From NCBI GenBank assembly GCA_016713825.1, contig JADJOJ010000012.1, positions 372,001-436,000 of the forward strand: a stretch of DNA of 64,000 bases, in the 5' to 3' direction. Position 1 is the stretch's first letter; each line of letters starts with the position of its first letter. Shown piece by piece: positions 7,540-16,432 of the stretch. This stretch comes from Candidatus Leptofilum gracile (GTDB taxonomy: Bacteria > Chloroflexota > Anaerolineae > Promineifilales > Promineifilaceae). Below the pieces are notes generated by a model. That model saw nothing but the letters and a program-made list of their open reading frames with translations, was not told the DNA's origin and ran no database searches. The position numbers and the translations under genes were made by a program.

Positions 7540-9006
7540 ATGGGAAAAGCTGGTTCAGTTTATAAGGAAGATCGGCGGTTGTGGCGTGCTGTTGTGCAGG
7601 CGGTACGGCCGTTTCCCATACCATTCACTTCTGCCAAGTTGCTGCTGGGCGTTTCTGGCGGGGCAGATTCGTTGGCGCTGCTGCACCTGCTGTGGCAGCA
7701 GGTTGGCGCTGAGCGGTTGGTGGTGGCTCATCTCAACCACCAGCTGCGTTCTGAAGCCGCTGCGGAGGCTGCCTTTGTTGCCAAAACGGCCGCTTCCTGG
7801 CACATTCCCTGTAAGCTTGAAACGGTCGCCGTTGCTGAGCTCGCTGAGAAAAACCACCTGTCATTGGAGGCTGCCGGACGGTTGGCACGCTACCGTTTCT
7901 TGGCAGAAACGGCCGTTGCCGTAGGCGCAGATGCCGTTGTGGTGGGCCATCACGCTGATGACCAGGCGGAGACGGTGCTGCTGCACCTGCTGCGCGGCAG
8001 CGGCAGCGGTGGGTTGCGGGGGATGCAGGCCGTTAGCGTGGTGCCTGGCAGTGAGGGGGTGGTGTTGTTACGGCCGTTTCTCACCACCGACCGCGCAGAA
8101 ATTGAAGCGTACTGCACCCGGCACAGCCTGCCATTCCGGCAGGATGCCAGCAATGAAGATGTGCAGTTTACCCGCAACCGCGTTCGGCACGAGCTGCTGC
8201 CCCAGCTGCAAACGTACAATCCCCAAATTCGCACCCATTTGCAGCAGTTAGCCGCCATTACGGCGGATGAGTACGAGGCACTGCAAGCTGCATTTGACCA
8301 GATTTGGCCCAACCTGCTGCAGGCGCAGGGTGCGGATTGGCTGTCGCTGGATCGCGCAAAATTTATAGCGCAGGGGGCGGCCTGGCAGCGTTTGGCGCTG
8401 CGGCGTGTGGTGCAGCAGCTTAGGCCATTGGCCAGCGAGATTAGTTTTGCCACGATTGAGCTGGCGCGTGCGCTGATTTTGGCCAATAAATCTGGCACGC
8501 AGGCGCTGCTGCCGGGTGGCCTGAGAATGCAGGTGGCGGCAAATGAACTGGTTTTTGGCTCGGCTGCACCTGGCCAGTTGGGAACTGTGCCGCAGCTGAT
8601 GGATAAGAAATCTGTGCCGTTGCCAATTCCTGGCAAGATCGAGCTGGGAGACGGATGGTGCATTCAGGCTGAGTGGCTTGATGATGTTTCGCTAGCTGAT
8701 GTTTGCCAAAATGATGATCCGTGGCGGGCATTTGTGGCGGTGGCTGAGGGGGCGGCGCTGTGGATACGGCCGTTTCATCCCGATGAGCGTTTTCAGCCAT
8801 TGGGCATGGGGGGGCGGTCGCAGAAAATTGCTGCTTTGCTGAGTAACCGAAAGGTAGCGCGGGGAGTACGGCCGTTGTGGCCCGTTGTGGCTACAGCTGA
8901 ACATCCTGTCTGGATTGTGGGCAGCCAGGTGGATGAGCGGGCGCGGGTGCAAGAAAAAACCCTTCGCCCGATACAGCTCACTTGCTATCGGGACGAAGGG
9001 TTGTGA
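7540..9006 (+). CDS. tilS: tRNA(Ile)-lysidine synthetase
   Basis: 488 aa. The PP-loop SGGADS (39-44) binds ATP, and GHHADDQAETVLLHLLRG (from about 136) is the second family block. The C-terminal TilS substrate-binding domain is visible in the last 80 residues (IRPFHPDERFQPLGMGG..KIAALLSNRKV). The enzyme converts C34 of the CAU-anticodon tRNA-Ile to lysidine, allowing AUA decoding. Length is normal. It carries six octamers or near-octamers. The last 15 codons also form the terminator of the convergent stress-protein gene. Confidence 0.93.
   Translation: MGKAGSVYKEDRRLWRAVVQAVRPFPIPFTSAKLLLGVSGGADSLALLHLLWQQVGAERLVVAHLNHQLRSEAAAEAAFVAKTAASWHIPCKLETVAVAELAEKNHLSLEAAGRLARYRFLAETAVAVGADAVVVGHHADDQAETVLLHLLRGSGSGGLRGMQAVSVVPGSEGVVLLRPFLTTDRAEIEAYCTRHSLPFRQDASNEDVQFTRNRVRHELLPQLQTYNPQIRTHLQQLAAITADEYEALQAAFDQIWPNLLQAQGADWLSLDRAKFIAQGAAWQRLALRRVVQQLRPLASEISFATIELARALILANKSGTQALLPGGLRMQVAANELVFGSAAPGQLGTVPQLMDKKSVPLPIPGKIELGDGWCIQAEWLDDVSLADVCQNDDPWRAFVAVAEGAALWIRPFHPDERFQPLGMGGRSQKIAALLSNRKVARGVRPLWPVVATAEHPVWIVGSQVDERARVQEKTLRPIQLTCYRDEGL
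8954..9002 (-). terminator. Terminator of the stress-protein gene, embedded in the tilS 3' end
   Basis: AACCCTTCGCCCGATA (8958-8973) pairs with TATCGGGACGAAGGGTT (8986-9002) with one bulged base. Read on the minus strand the stem is followed by TTTTTT, the proper order for a factor-independent terminator of the minus-strand gene that ends at 9026. The left arm and loop are also translated as the last residues of TilS. Confidence 0.75.
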
Positions 9007-9025
9007 ATCGTCAAAACGTGGTCAA

Positions 9026-9520
9026 CTAGACCGTGGCTTCAAAGGAGTGGCGCTGGGATTCGGCCGTTTCTTCTTTGGCGCGGATAAGCAGAACCGGTAC
9101 GTTGGCGTAGCGCAGCACTTTATCGGCCACGCTGCCAAAAACCCAGCGGCTCAATCCGCCGCGCCCGTGAGTGCTCATCACAATCGTGTCAATATCTAAT
9201 GCAGAAGCAACCTCAAGCAAAGCATCGGCAACATTTTCGCCTTCGGTGACCTGGGTATGTACGGTAAACCCTTGTTGGCGCAGCGACCCTTGATGGGCGC
9301 GTAGATAGCTGTGGGCATCTTGCTCAGATTGGTTACGCATTTCGGTTAGTAACTGGGCGTAGACACTGCCATTGGCGGCGGTCATGATGAGATGGGGGGG
9401 CTGGATAACCCAGACCAGGCTGAGTTCGCTGTCGAATTTGCTGGCCAATTCCAGAGCTGGCGGTAAAGCCGCTTCGGCCAGATGTGACCCGTCCAGGGGA
9501 ACCAAAATATGGTTAAACAT
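9026..9520 (-). CDS. Universal stress protein (UspA family)
   Basis: 164 aa. The ATG at 9520 is preceded by GGAGG at good spacing; in-frame sequence upstream of it is not supported. The start MFNHILVPLDGSHLAEAAL and the C-terminal ATP-loop STHGRGGLSRWVFGSVADKV with VPVLLI end are the family signature of ATP-binding UspA proteins. Single domain. It is convergent with tilS and terminated by the hairpin inside tilS. Confidence 0.92.
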   Translation of the reverse strand: MFNHILVPLDGSHLAEAALPPALELASKFDSELSLVWVIQPPHLIMTAANGSVYAQLLTEMRNQSEQDAHSYLRAHQGSLRQQGFTVHTQVTEGENVADALLEVASALDIDTIVMSTHGRGGLSRWVFGSVADKVLRYANVPVLLIRAKEETAESQRHSFEATV

Positions 9521-9824
9521 GGTTGGCCTCCAAATTTGTTCTAGTGGAAAATGGTAAATTGCTGCGTTTCCTCTTTCAGTTTCATAAGTCAGTATGCCAT
9601 AGTCGGGTATCTGCTCACCAGTGACAATTCCCACGCTGGCGGGCGATAAATGTCATTTGACTCCCTTGTCTGGAGGGGTGCCAACTGTTTTTATGGCGGC
9701 TGATCATGTTCCACGGTGATAACTTCTTCCTAAGAGTTGGGTAAACGGCCGTTACCCATGCTTGGCTGATGAGTTGCATTCGCTATACTAAGCGCCGCTG
9801 TAAGGCATAGGAAATTCTTATTAA
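9521..9824. other. Divergent intergenic region
   Basis: 304 nt between the stress-protein gene (minus) and the first C39-like gene (plus). It holds the predicted promoter at 9762-9789 and an octamer in an extended near-palindrome (GGGTAAACGGCCGTTACCC) at 9738-9756. I see no gene or repeat array. Confidence 0.5.
9762..9789 (+). promoter_or_regulatory. Putative promoter of the C39-like pair
   Basis: TTGGCT (9762-9767), 16-bp spacer, TATACT (9784-9789), giving a predicted leader of about 29 nt before the ATG at 9825. Confidence 0.45.
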
Positions 9825-11165
9825 ATGATGGGTAAACGGACAAAAATTTTCGTGGGTTTGGCAGTTTTGTTTGGGCTGGGCTTGTTGGCCACGCCCACGC
9901 TGCTGCGGGCTATCCCGCCCCGGTACGCGGCCCGCTGGCTGCCAGAACCGCTGTTGGCGATTGCCTCTCCGCAGCAGGAGGTGGCTATTTTGCCTACGGT
10001 GGCTCAACCGTTGGATGCCAACAGCTTGCTGGGTGAACCGACACCCTTGGCGGCTCCGCAGGTTGAGGTTGTGGTGATCCAGCCAACGGCGACGTCTGGT
10101 AGTGTGGATGCAACGGCTGAACCCACTTCCGTGCCGCCCACGGCTACGCCATCACCTGTGCCTACGGCAACGGCCGTTCCCATCCCCGCCGCGTTTCGTT
10201 TGGAAGGCATTCAGCATCAGTTTCAGGATTGGAACAACTGCGGCCCGGCCACGATGGCCATGACCATGAGCTATTTTGACCTGTTTGTTACCCAAAGCGA
10301 TACGGCCGCTGTGCTCAAGCCAAATCCCGAAGACCGCAACGTAAGCCCGGATGAGATGGCGGCGTATGTGAATGAAAGCACACCTTACCAGGCGTTGTAT
10401 CGGGTAAACGGCCGTATCGAAACCTTAAAACAGCTTGTGGCCAACGGCATTCCCGTCATTGTAGAAATTGGCATTGACCCACCGGGTGAGTTTACCTGGC
10501 TGGGCTGGTATGGGCATTACCTGCTAGTGGTGGCTTACGATGATGCCAACGAGCAATTTTTTGTCTACGATTCCTGGTTTGGCACCAGTGATGTGCCGTT
10601 GGAGAATGCGGATAGGAACGGCCGTAACCTGACCTACGCTGAAGTAGATGAATATTGGCCCCAGTTCAACCGCAGCTACATTGCCGTCTTTGCCCCAGAG
10701 CAGGCGGAAACGGTCGCCCGCATTGTGGGCGAAGATGTGGATGATGCGGTGATGTGGCAAAAGTCGCTGGCGCAGGCGCAAGCAGATGCTGCCGCTGACC
10801 CTGGTAATGCGTTTTACTGGTTCAATTTGGGCACCAGCTACAACGCTGCGGGCGATTATGAAAAGGCCAGCACGGCGTTTGATCAGGCACGGGCGATTGG
10901 CTTGCCCTGGCGTATGTTGTGGTATCAGTTTGGCCCGTATGAAGCATATTATGAAGCGGGTCGTTATGAAGATGTGATTTTGCTGGCCGATGTGACGTTG
11001 AAAGATCGGCCGTATTTTGAAGAATCGTTTTATTACAAAGGCTTGGCCCTGGCTGCTACTGGTGATACGGCCGCAGCCGAAGAAAATCTAGAAAAAGCCG
11101 CCACGTTTAACCCCAACTTTGACCTTGCTGCCGTGGCGCTTGCGGAAATTACCAGTGGTCAGTAA
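9825..11165 (+). CDS. Membrane-anchored C39-like peptidase-fold protein with TPR tail (copy 1)
   Basis: 446 aa. An N-terminal hydrophobic segment (residues 8-28) suggests a signal anchor. A P/T-rich linker (about 85-121) precedes a papain-like C39 domain with C139 (NNCGPA), H231 (GWYGHYLLVV) and D249 (VYDSWFG). The C-terminal 130 residues contain TPR-like helices (NAFYWFNLGTSYNAAGDYEKA; ESFYYKGLALAATGDTAAA). The catalytic triad pattern is complete, but the lack of an ABC module argues against a bacteriocin exporter; it is probably an extracytoplasmic cysteine peptidase or peptidase-like binding protein. The stop codon TAA lies in the first CAGTAAT unit of the following array. Tandem paralogue follows. 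Confidence 0.82.
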   Translation: MMGKRTKIFVGLAVLFGLGLLATPTLLRAIPPRYAARWLPEPLLAIASPQQEVAILPTVAQPLDANSLLGEPTPLAAPQVEVVVIQPTATSGSVDATAEPTSVPPTATPSPVPTATAVPIPAAFRLEGIQHQFQDWNNCGPATMAMTMSYFDLFVTQSDTAAVLKPNPEDRNVSPDEMAAYVNESTPYQALYRVNGRIETLKQLVANGIPVIVEIGIDPPGEFTWLGWYGHYLLVVAYDDANEQFFVYDSWFGTSDVPLENADRNGRNLTYAEVDEYWPQFNRSYIAVFAPEQAETVARIVGEDVDDAVMWQKSLAQAQADAAADPGNAFYWFNLGTSYNAAGDYEKASTAFDQARAIGLPWRMLWYQFGPYEAYYEAGRYEDVILLADVTLKDRPYFEESFYYKGLALAATGDTAAAEENLEKAATFNPNFDLAAVALAEITSGQ

Positions 11166-11243
11166 TCAGTGGGTCAGTGATCAGTAAAAAACTGAATACT
11201 GCTTACTGAATACTGTTTACTGATTCCCGTTTACGGATTACCG
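11159..11243. repeat. Intergenic inverted heptamer array (CAGTAAT/CAGTGAT type)
   Basis: Units CAGTAAT, CAGTGAT and related on one side, an AAAAAA run, then inverted units (ACTGAATACTGCTTACTGAATACTG). It ends with a short stretch of the CGGTAAT type (TTTACGGATTACCG). It begins inside the stop codon of the first C39-like gene. Confidence 0.7.
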
Positions 11244-11269
11244 ACCCCCGGGCCCAGGTGGAAGAGAGT

Positions 11270-12658
11270 ATGAGAAAAAGAACGAAAAACATCATTTTAA
11301 CCGTTGCTGGTATACAAATTTTGCTCGTTATTGGGCTGTTGGTGCTGCCTGCGCTGGCGGGGGCCATTCCGGGGCGATACCGGGTGGCATTGCAGGAGCG
11401 CAGTCCGTTTTTGAGCGGCATTGTGGAGGGCGTCATTGATCAGGTGGCCCCAATGGCGACGGCATTGCCGGTAGCGGCCGTTTCTGCCGATGAGCCGCAG
11501 GTGGATATTCAGGCGTTGCTTGCGGTAACGGCCGTTGCCTCCCCTACGCCCACCAGCAAACCAACCGAAGCCCCCACCACTGCCCCCGTAACCACACCAG
11601 AGGCTGACGCCACGCCGCTGCCTACCAATACCCCCATCCCCACGCCCACCAACACCCCCACACCAGAACCGCTGCCTGTTTCCCACATATTGGAAGGCAT
11701 GGGCGTCATTCGGCAGACCTTTAACAACTGCGGCCCGGCCAATCTAACCCAAACGCTCAACTTTTTGGGCTATGATATTACCCAAGAAGAAGTGGCCGAC
11801 TACCTGAAGCCCAGCAGCGAAGACCGCAACGTAAGCCCCTGGCAAATTGCCGACTACGTGAACGAGTATACCGGCGGCACGTTCAAGGCCAGCGCTCACA
11901 GTGGCGGCACATTGGAAATGCTCAAAGAATTCATCGCCGCAGGTTATCCGGTGGTCATCGAAAAGGGGTATGATCTGCCCACCGATGGCTGGTATGGGCA
12001 TTACCTGACCGTATTTGGCTACGATGATGAAGCGGGCGTTTTCTACAGCCAGGATAGTTACCTGGGGCCTTGGGATGGAAGCGGCCGTACCGATGAATAT
12101 GAAGAGTTCGAGTTTTACTGGCAGCAGTTCAACTACACTTTCTACGTAGTCTACTTCCCCTCGCAAGAAGCTGAAGTGCAGGCGATTCTTGGCCCCGATT
12201 TGTCTGAGCCGATGGCGATGTGGCGTATGGTTGCCGCCCGCGCCCAGGCCGAAATTGATGCTGACCCTGAAAACGTGTTTGCCTGGTTCAACTTAGGTTC
12301 GGCGCTGACTGAAATGGGCGTCAAGACAGGCGAAGCCCAATATTATCAGGGTGGGGCGCAGGCGTACGATCAGGCCCGCGAGTTAGGCTTACCCCCACGC
12401 ATGTTGTGGTACCAATTCCGCCCCTACATGGCTTACTGGAAAGTAGGCCGCAACGATGATGTGATTGCCCTGGCCGATGCCACGCTCTCCACCCAGGGTG
12501 GCCGCAACGTGGAAGAAACGTTCTGGTACAAAGGGCTAGCATTAGAATCTCAGGGGCTAATTACCGATGCGATTACCAATTACCAGGCAGCGCTGGAAGT
12601 GAACCACAATGCGTATTATGTGCAATGGTCGCTGGATGCGCTGACGGGCGGCGGATAA
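11270..12658 (+). CDS. Membrane-anchored C39-like peptidase-fold protein with TPR tail (copy 2)
   Basis: 462 aa from the ATG at 11270 (purine-rich GGAAGAGAG just upstream; an in-frame GTG at 11258 is possible). Same architecture as copy 1: hydrophobic segment 9-32, a longer PTPT/NTPTP linker (90-135), C39 domain with C154 (NNCGPA), H244 (GWYGHYLTVF) and D262 (YSQDSYLG), then TPR-like helices. Shared segments such as EDRNVSP and WYGHYL show a tandem duplication, but overall divergence is large, so it is old. Same orientation, 104 nt apart. Confidence 0.82.
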   Translation: MRKRTKNIILTVAGIQILLVIGLLVLPALAGAIPGRYRVALQERSPFLSGIVEGVIDQVAPMATALPVAAVSADEPQVDIQALLAVTAVASPTPTSKPTEAPTTAPVTTPEADATPLPTNTPIPTPTNTPTPEPLPVSHILEGMGVIRQTFNNCGPANLTQTLNFLGYDITQEEVADYLKPSSEDRNVSPWQIADYVNEYTGGTFKASAHSGGTLEMLKEFIAAGYPVVIEKGYDLPTDGWYGHYLTVFGYDDEAGVFYSQDSYLGPWDGSGRTDEYEEFEFYWQQFNYTFYVVYFPSQEAEVQAILGPDLSEPMAMWRMVAARAQAEIDADPENVFAWFNLGSALTEMGVKTGEAQYYQGGAQAYDQARELGLPPRMLWYQFRPYMAYWKVGRNDDVIALADATLSTQGGRNVEETFWYKGLALESQGLITDAITNYQAALEVNHNAYYVQWSLDALTGGG

Positions 12659-12663
12659 AGAAT

Positions 12664-12731
12664 CAGGAGATTGGTTAATTGGAGATTGGAGATTTGCTGA
12701 GTCCCCAATCTCTAATCTCCAATCTCCAATC
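12664..12731. repeat. Intergenic inverted heptamer array (GAGATTG type)
   Basis: GGAGATTGGAGATT on the left, short loop TGCTGAGTCCCC, and AATCTCTAATCTCCAATCTCC on the right. Fills the gap between the C39-like gene and the phosphatase gene. Confidence 0.75.
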
Positions 12732-12736
12732 TTACC

Positions 12737-13300
12737 ATGCCTACCCACCTCATCCTCGTCCGCCATGCGGCCGTTTCCATAGACCCTACTCTACCCAGCC
12801 ACCAATGGCCGCTAACGCCAGACGGCCGTTCCGCCACCCACCAACTTGCCCACAAACTAGCCCCCTACCAGCCCAGCCGCATCATCACCAGCCAGGAGCC
12901 GAAGGCGGTGGCCACCGGCGCTGCCCTGGCCGAGGCGCTGACGCTGCCCAGCCACGCCGCCCCCGGCCTGCAAGAGCACGACCGGCGCGGCGTGCCTTTT
13001 TTTGAAAACAAGGCGGATTTTGCAACGGCCGTCTCCCAACTCTTCACCCATCCCAACGACCTGGTGTTTGGCAATGAAACGGCCGTTCAGGCCAGAACGC
13101 GGTTAGAAACGGCCGTTCGCCAACAGCTAAAATCGTTCCCCCAAGACACCCTGGCCCTCGTCACCCACGGCACGGTGCTCACCCTCTTTTTGTGCCAGCA
13201 CAACCCCCACCTGCAACCGCTGTCGTTTTGGCAATCGCTGGCGCTGCCCTGTGCCTTTGTGGTGCGTTTGCCGGGGCTGGGGTTGGAAACGGCCGTTTAA
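12737..13300 (+). CDS. Histidine phosphatase superfamily protein
   Basis: 187 aa. The catalytic LVRHAAVS motif (RHG-like, residues 7-14) opens the protein; a second catalytic histidine lies in LVTHGTVLTLFL near residue 142. The conserved acidic residue region is less clear. Substrate unknown (alpha-ribazole, sugar phosphate and protein phosphatases share this fold). It starts 5 nt after the preceding array. It contains four exact octamers, two of them within 30 nt, giving the repeated peptide ETAV. Confidence 0.82.
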   Translation: MPTHLILVRHAAVSIDPTLPSHQWPLTPDGRSATHQLAHKLAPYQPSRIITSQEPKAVATGAALAEALTLPSHAAPGLQEHDRRGVPFFENKADFATAVSQLFTHPNDLVFGNETAVQARTRLETAVRQQLKSFPQDTLALVTHGTVLTLFLCQHNPHLQPLSFWQSLALPCAFVVRLPGLGLETAV

Positions 13301-13325
13301 CTGCATAGCCTGGGGGTTTATCCCC

Positions 13326-13334
13326 TGGTATAAT
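13326..13334 (+). promoter_or_regulatory. Extended -10 promoter element upstream of the ALDH gene
   Basis: TGGTATAAT: a perfect TATAAT (13329-13334) with the TGn extension, which does not need a strong -35 box; none is visible. It leaves a leader of about 97 nt. Confidence 0.45.
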
Positions 13335-13438
13335 ATCGATCATTCCCAATGGACCTTTCAATTACCCAACAACAAATCCAACGGTCAACGTTGTCTGGGT
13401 TTTTAAGATATTTACTCACATTTCCCTAGGAGGCATTA

Positions 13439-15007
13439 ATGTCTGAACGCAAACATATTAAAGTGACTTACTCCACTTTGGCCAGTCCAGATCCGCTGCT
13501 GCATCAATATTTTGAAGAAGCAGTCGAAGAGGCAAAAGCCGGTTTTGGCAAAACGTTCCCCATGTTTATCAATGGTGAAGAGCGCCTGACTGACGAAACA
13601 TTTGAAAAGCGCAGCCCAACCAATCTAGATATGGTAATGGGCCATTTCCAATATGGCTCTGCTGACCATGTGAACGAAGCGGTAGCCGCCGCCAAAGCCG
13701 CTTTCCCCGCCTGGAGCGGCCGTCCCTGGCAAGAACGCGTGGCCATCATGCGCCAGGCCGCCGACCTCATCAGCGAGCGGTTGTTCCACATGGGCGCCGT
13801 GATGAGCCTGGAAATTGGCAAAAACCGGCTGGAAGCATTGGGTGATGTGGAAGAAACGGCCGATCTCATCCGCTACAACTGTGATGCCGTGGAGCAAAAT
13901 AACAACTTCAACCGCCCCCTGCTTGCTGAAAGCAACAAGCACCACAACCGCAGCGTCCTCAAGCCGTACGGCGTCTGGGCCGTCATCTCCCCCTTCAACT
14001 TCCCCGGCGCGTTGGCCGGTGGCCCGGCCGGAGCCGCGCTGGTGGCTGGCAACACCGTCGTCCTCAAGCCCGCTTCCGACACCCCGTACACCGCCTGGCT
14101 GATCACCGAATGTTTGCGCGATGCGGGCGTTCCCGCTGGCGTTTTTAACTTTGTCACCGGCGGCGGCCGTTCCGTTGGCCAGGTCCTGGTAGACCATCCC
14201 GACGTGGCTGGCATCACCTTCACCGGCAGTTACGACGTGGGGATGCAGATTCTGCGCACCTTTGCCCAGGGCCGCTACCCCCGCCCGGTTATCGCCGAGA
14301 TGGGTGGCAAGAACCCCACCATCATCAGCAAAAAGGCCGACATCGACAAAGCGGCGATGGGCGTCATGCGCTCCGCCTTTGGCCTGCAAGGGCAAAAATG
14401 CTCCGCTTGCTCCCGCGTTTACGTGGCCAAAGAGGTGAAGGACGAATTCATGACCAAGCTCATTGACCTTACCTCCCAAATCAATGTGGGCGACCCCACC
14501 GTAAAAGAAAATTGGATGGGGCCAGTGGCCAACAAAGGCGCTTTTGAAGATTACAAAAAGTTTGTAGCCGATCTTCACGCCAGTGGGGATGTGGTTTTTG
14601 GTGGCCAGGTGCTGGAAGATGCGGGGAACGGTTACTATGTGGCCCCCACCATCGTAGATAATTTGCCGCTAGACCATTACCTGTGGAAGCATGAAATGTT
14701 CTTGCCCATCGTTACCGTTGCGCCTTACGACGACATCAACAACGCAATGGAAATGGCCAACGACGTGGAATATGGCCTGACGGCCGGATTTTTCAGCGAA
14801 GATGACAGCGAAGTGCAATGGTGGCTAGATAACATCCAGGCTGGCGTTTTGTACGTGAACCGCTCCAGCGGAGCCACGACGGGTGCCTGGCCGGGCTACC
14901 AATCCTTCGGTGGCTGGAAAGGCAGCGGCTCGACAGGTAAAGCCGCAGGCAGCTTCTACTACATCCAGCAATATATGAAAGAACAAAGCCAAACCATCGT
15001 GGATTAA
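13439..15007 (+). CDS. 1-pyrroline-5-carboxylate dehydrogenase-like aldehyde dehydrogenase
   Basis: 522 aa with AGGAGG 5-6 nt before the ATG. ALDH landmarks: PFNFPGALAGG, GNTVVLKPAS, FTGSYDVG, E287 in EMGGKN and nucleophile C321 in GLQGQKCSACSRV. The GQKCSACSR form is typical of P5C dehydrogenase (PruA/RocA), which oxidises glutamate semialdehyde to glutamate. A proline dehydrogenase is not in the window, but a class III aminotransferase follows 94 nt later, consistent with ornithine or other omega-amino acid breakdown (inference). No PutA fusion. The exact aldehyde remains uncertain. Confidence 0.87.
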   Translation: MSERKHIKVTYSTLASPDPLLHQYFEEAVEEAKAGFGKTFPMFINGEERLTDETFEKRSPTNLDMVMGHFQYGSADHVNEAVAAAKAAFPAWSGRPWQERVAIMRQAADLISERLFHMGAVMSLEIGKNRLEALGDVEETADLIRYNCDAVEQNNNFNRPLLAESNKHHNRSVLKPYGVWAVISPFNFPGALAGGPAGAALVAGNTVVLKPASDTPYTAWLITECLRDAGVPAGVFNFVTGGGRSVGQVLVDHPDVAGITFTGSYDVGMQILRTFAQGRYPRPVIAEMGGKNPTIISKKADIDKAAMGVMRSAFGLQGQKCSACSRVYVAKEVKDEFMTKLIDLTSQINVGDPTVKENWMGPVANKGAFEDYKKFVADLHASGDVVFGGQVLEDAGNGYYVAPTIVDNLPLDHYLWKHEMFLPIVTVAPYDDINNAMEMANDVEYGLTAGFFSEDDSEVQWWLDNIQAGVLYVNRSSGATTGAWPGYQSFGGWKGSGSTGKAAGSFYYIQQYMKEQSQTIVD

Positions 15008-15019
15008 CTGTGGGAGATC

Positions 15020-15080
15020 AGGTAATTGGGTAATTGAGTAATTGAGTAAATTGCCCAATTACCAAATTACTCAATTACCT
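15020..15080. repeat. Intergenic inverted array (GTAATTGA / AATTACC type)
   Basis: 8-nt units GTAATTGG/GTAATTGA on the left, then TTGCCCAATTACCAAATTACTCAATTACC on the right, with almost no loop. It can be read in frame as an N-terminal extension of the next gene, which is not real. Confidence 0.75.
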
Positions 15081-15101
15081 CACCCCATTTCCCAACCAAA
15101 A

Positions 15102-16427
15102 ATGACAACATACAAACATCCGCACGGACACGTGTTTTATCGCAAGATGAGCCATGCCCGCCCCAAGATTTCATATGGGGAGGGCATTTATTTATTCGAC
15201 GAAAGTGGCAAACGGTACATCGATGGGTCTGGAGGGCCGCTGGTGGTAAATGTGGGACACGGCCGTTCCGAAATCGTGGCCGCCATGACAGAACAAGCCC
15301 AAAAAGCAGCCTACGTCCACGCCATCATGTTCACCAACGACGCCACCGAGCAGCTTTCTAATGAGCTGGCCGAGCTGGTTCCCCTCGATAACCCGCGCTT
15401 TTTTTACCTCAGCAGCGGTTCCGAGGTGGTAGAAGGGGCGATCAAGCTGGCCCGGCAAATTCAGCAGGCACGGGGCCAGGCCACCCGCGACCTCATCACC
15501 TGCCGCTCACTGAGCTATCACGGGATGACCCTGGGGGCTTTAGGCGTAAGCGGCCGTCCTGGCTTGCGCACCCCTTACATGGGCATGATGGTCAACATGC
15601 CCCACGTTCGTCCCCCGTACCCCTACCGCTTTGAAGGTTCCGGCGAAGAACTAGCCGGGCGTCTGGAAGAGTCCATCTTGGCCTACGGGCCAGAAACCGT
15701 CGCCGCCTTTATCGCTGAGCCAATCAGCGGAGCCAGCCTGGGCGCGGTTGTGCCGCCCGATGATTACTGGCCCGCCGTCCGCCGCATTTGCGACAAATAC
15801 GGCGTGCTGCTTATTGCTGACGAAGTGCTGGTGGGCATGGGGCGCACCGGCAAATGGTGGGGCATCGACCATTGGCAGGTGCAGCCAGACATCATGGTTA
15901 CCTCCAAGGGGTTGGCCGGTGGCTACTTCCCGCTGGGCTTTATTGCGGCCAAAACAGAGGATGTGGAGCTGATTCGCCAAAAATTGGGGGATTGGAACCA
16001 CGGCGGCACGTTTAGCCATCATCCCGTCGGCTGCGCGGCTGCATTAGCCACGCTGCACATTATGCAGCAAGAGGAACTGGTGCAGAATGCCGCCGTGCTG
16101 GGCGAAAAGTTGGGCCAGATGCTGCAAGATACGCTGGGCCATCACCCCAACGTGGGCGAAGTGCGCGGGCGCGGCCTCTTTTGGGGCATTGAGCTGGTGC
16201 AAGACAAAGCGAGCAAAGAGCCATTCCCCGCCTCGCGCCATCTGGCCTGGGATATCTGGCAGCGGGCGTTTGACAAAGGGCTGATTGTTTACTACTCCCA
16301 GGGCTGCGCCGACGGCCAAAACGGGGATGTAATCATGCTGGGGCCGCCACTCACTGTGAACGAGGCCCAACTGGTGGAAATGACGCGCCTGGTGGCCGAG
16401 GCAATTTGGGAAGAGCTGCCGGTCTAA
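15102..16427 (+). CDS. Class III pyridoxal-phosphate aminotransferase
   Basis: 441 aa from the ATG at 15102; an apparent 20-residue extension upstream is only translated repeat. Family landmarks: YIDGSGGPLVVNVGH, SSGSEVVEGAIKLAR (PLP phosphate region), LLIADEVLVGMGRTGKWW (aspartate that contacts the PLP ring) and K269 in VTSKGLAGGYFPLG forming the Schiff base. Members transaminate omega-amino groups (GABA, ornithine, beta-alanine, diamines). Following the P5C-dehydrogenase-like gene it is probably part of an amino-acid catabolic pair. Substrate not determinable from sequence. Confidence 0.87.
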   Translation: MTTYKHPHGHVFYRKMSHARPKISYGEGIYLFDESGKRYIDGSGGPLVVNVGHGRSEIVAAMTEQAQKAAYVHAIMFTNDATEQLSNELAELVPLDNPRFFYLSSGSEVVEGAIKLARQIQQARGQATRDLITCRSLSYHGMTLGALGVSGRPGLRTPYMGMMVNMPHVRPPYPYRFEGSGEELAGRLEESILAYGPETVAAFIAEPISGASLGAVVPPDDYWPAVRRICDKYGVLLIADEVLVGMGRTGKWWGIDHWQVQPDIMVTSKGLAGGYFPLGFIAAKTEDVELIRQKLGDWNHGGTFSHHPVGCAAALATLHIMQQEELVQNAAVLGEKLGQMLQDTLGHHPNVGEVRGRGLFWGIELVQDKASKEPFPASRHLAWDIWQRAFDKGLIVYYSQGCADGQNGDVIMLGPPLTVNEAQLVEMTRLVAEAIWEELPV

Positions 16428-16432
16428 AGGTG

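Noticed and set aside
9825..12658. Bacteriocin ABC exporter peptidases
   Set aside because: The C39-like domains are not fused to membrane-ATPase modules and no such genes are adjacent.
15042..15101. N-terminal extension of the aminotransferase (SKLPNYQITQLPH...)
   Set aside because: It is translated AATTACC repeat; homology to class III aminotransferases starts after the ATG at 15102. The same applies to extensions of the sigma factor (before 25514), anti-sigma (before 26278), permease (before 29371) and metal ATPase (after 48628).
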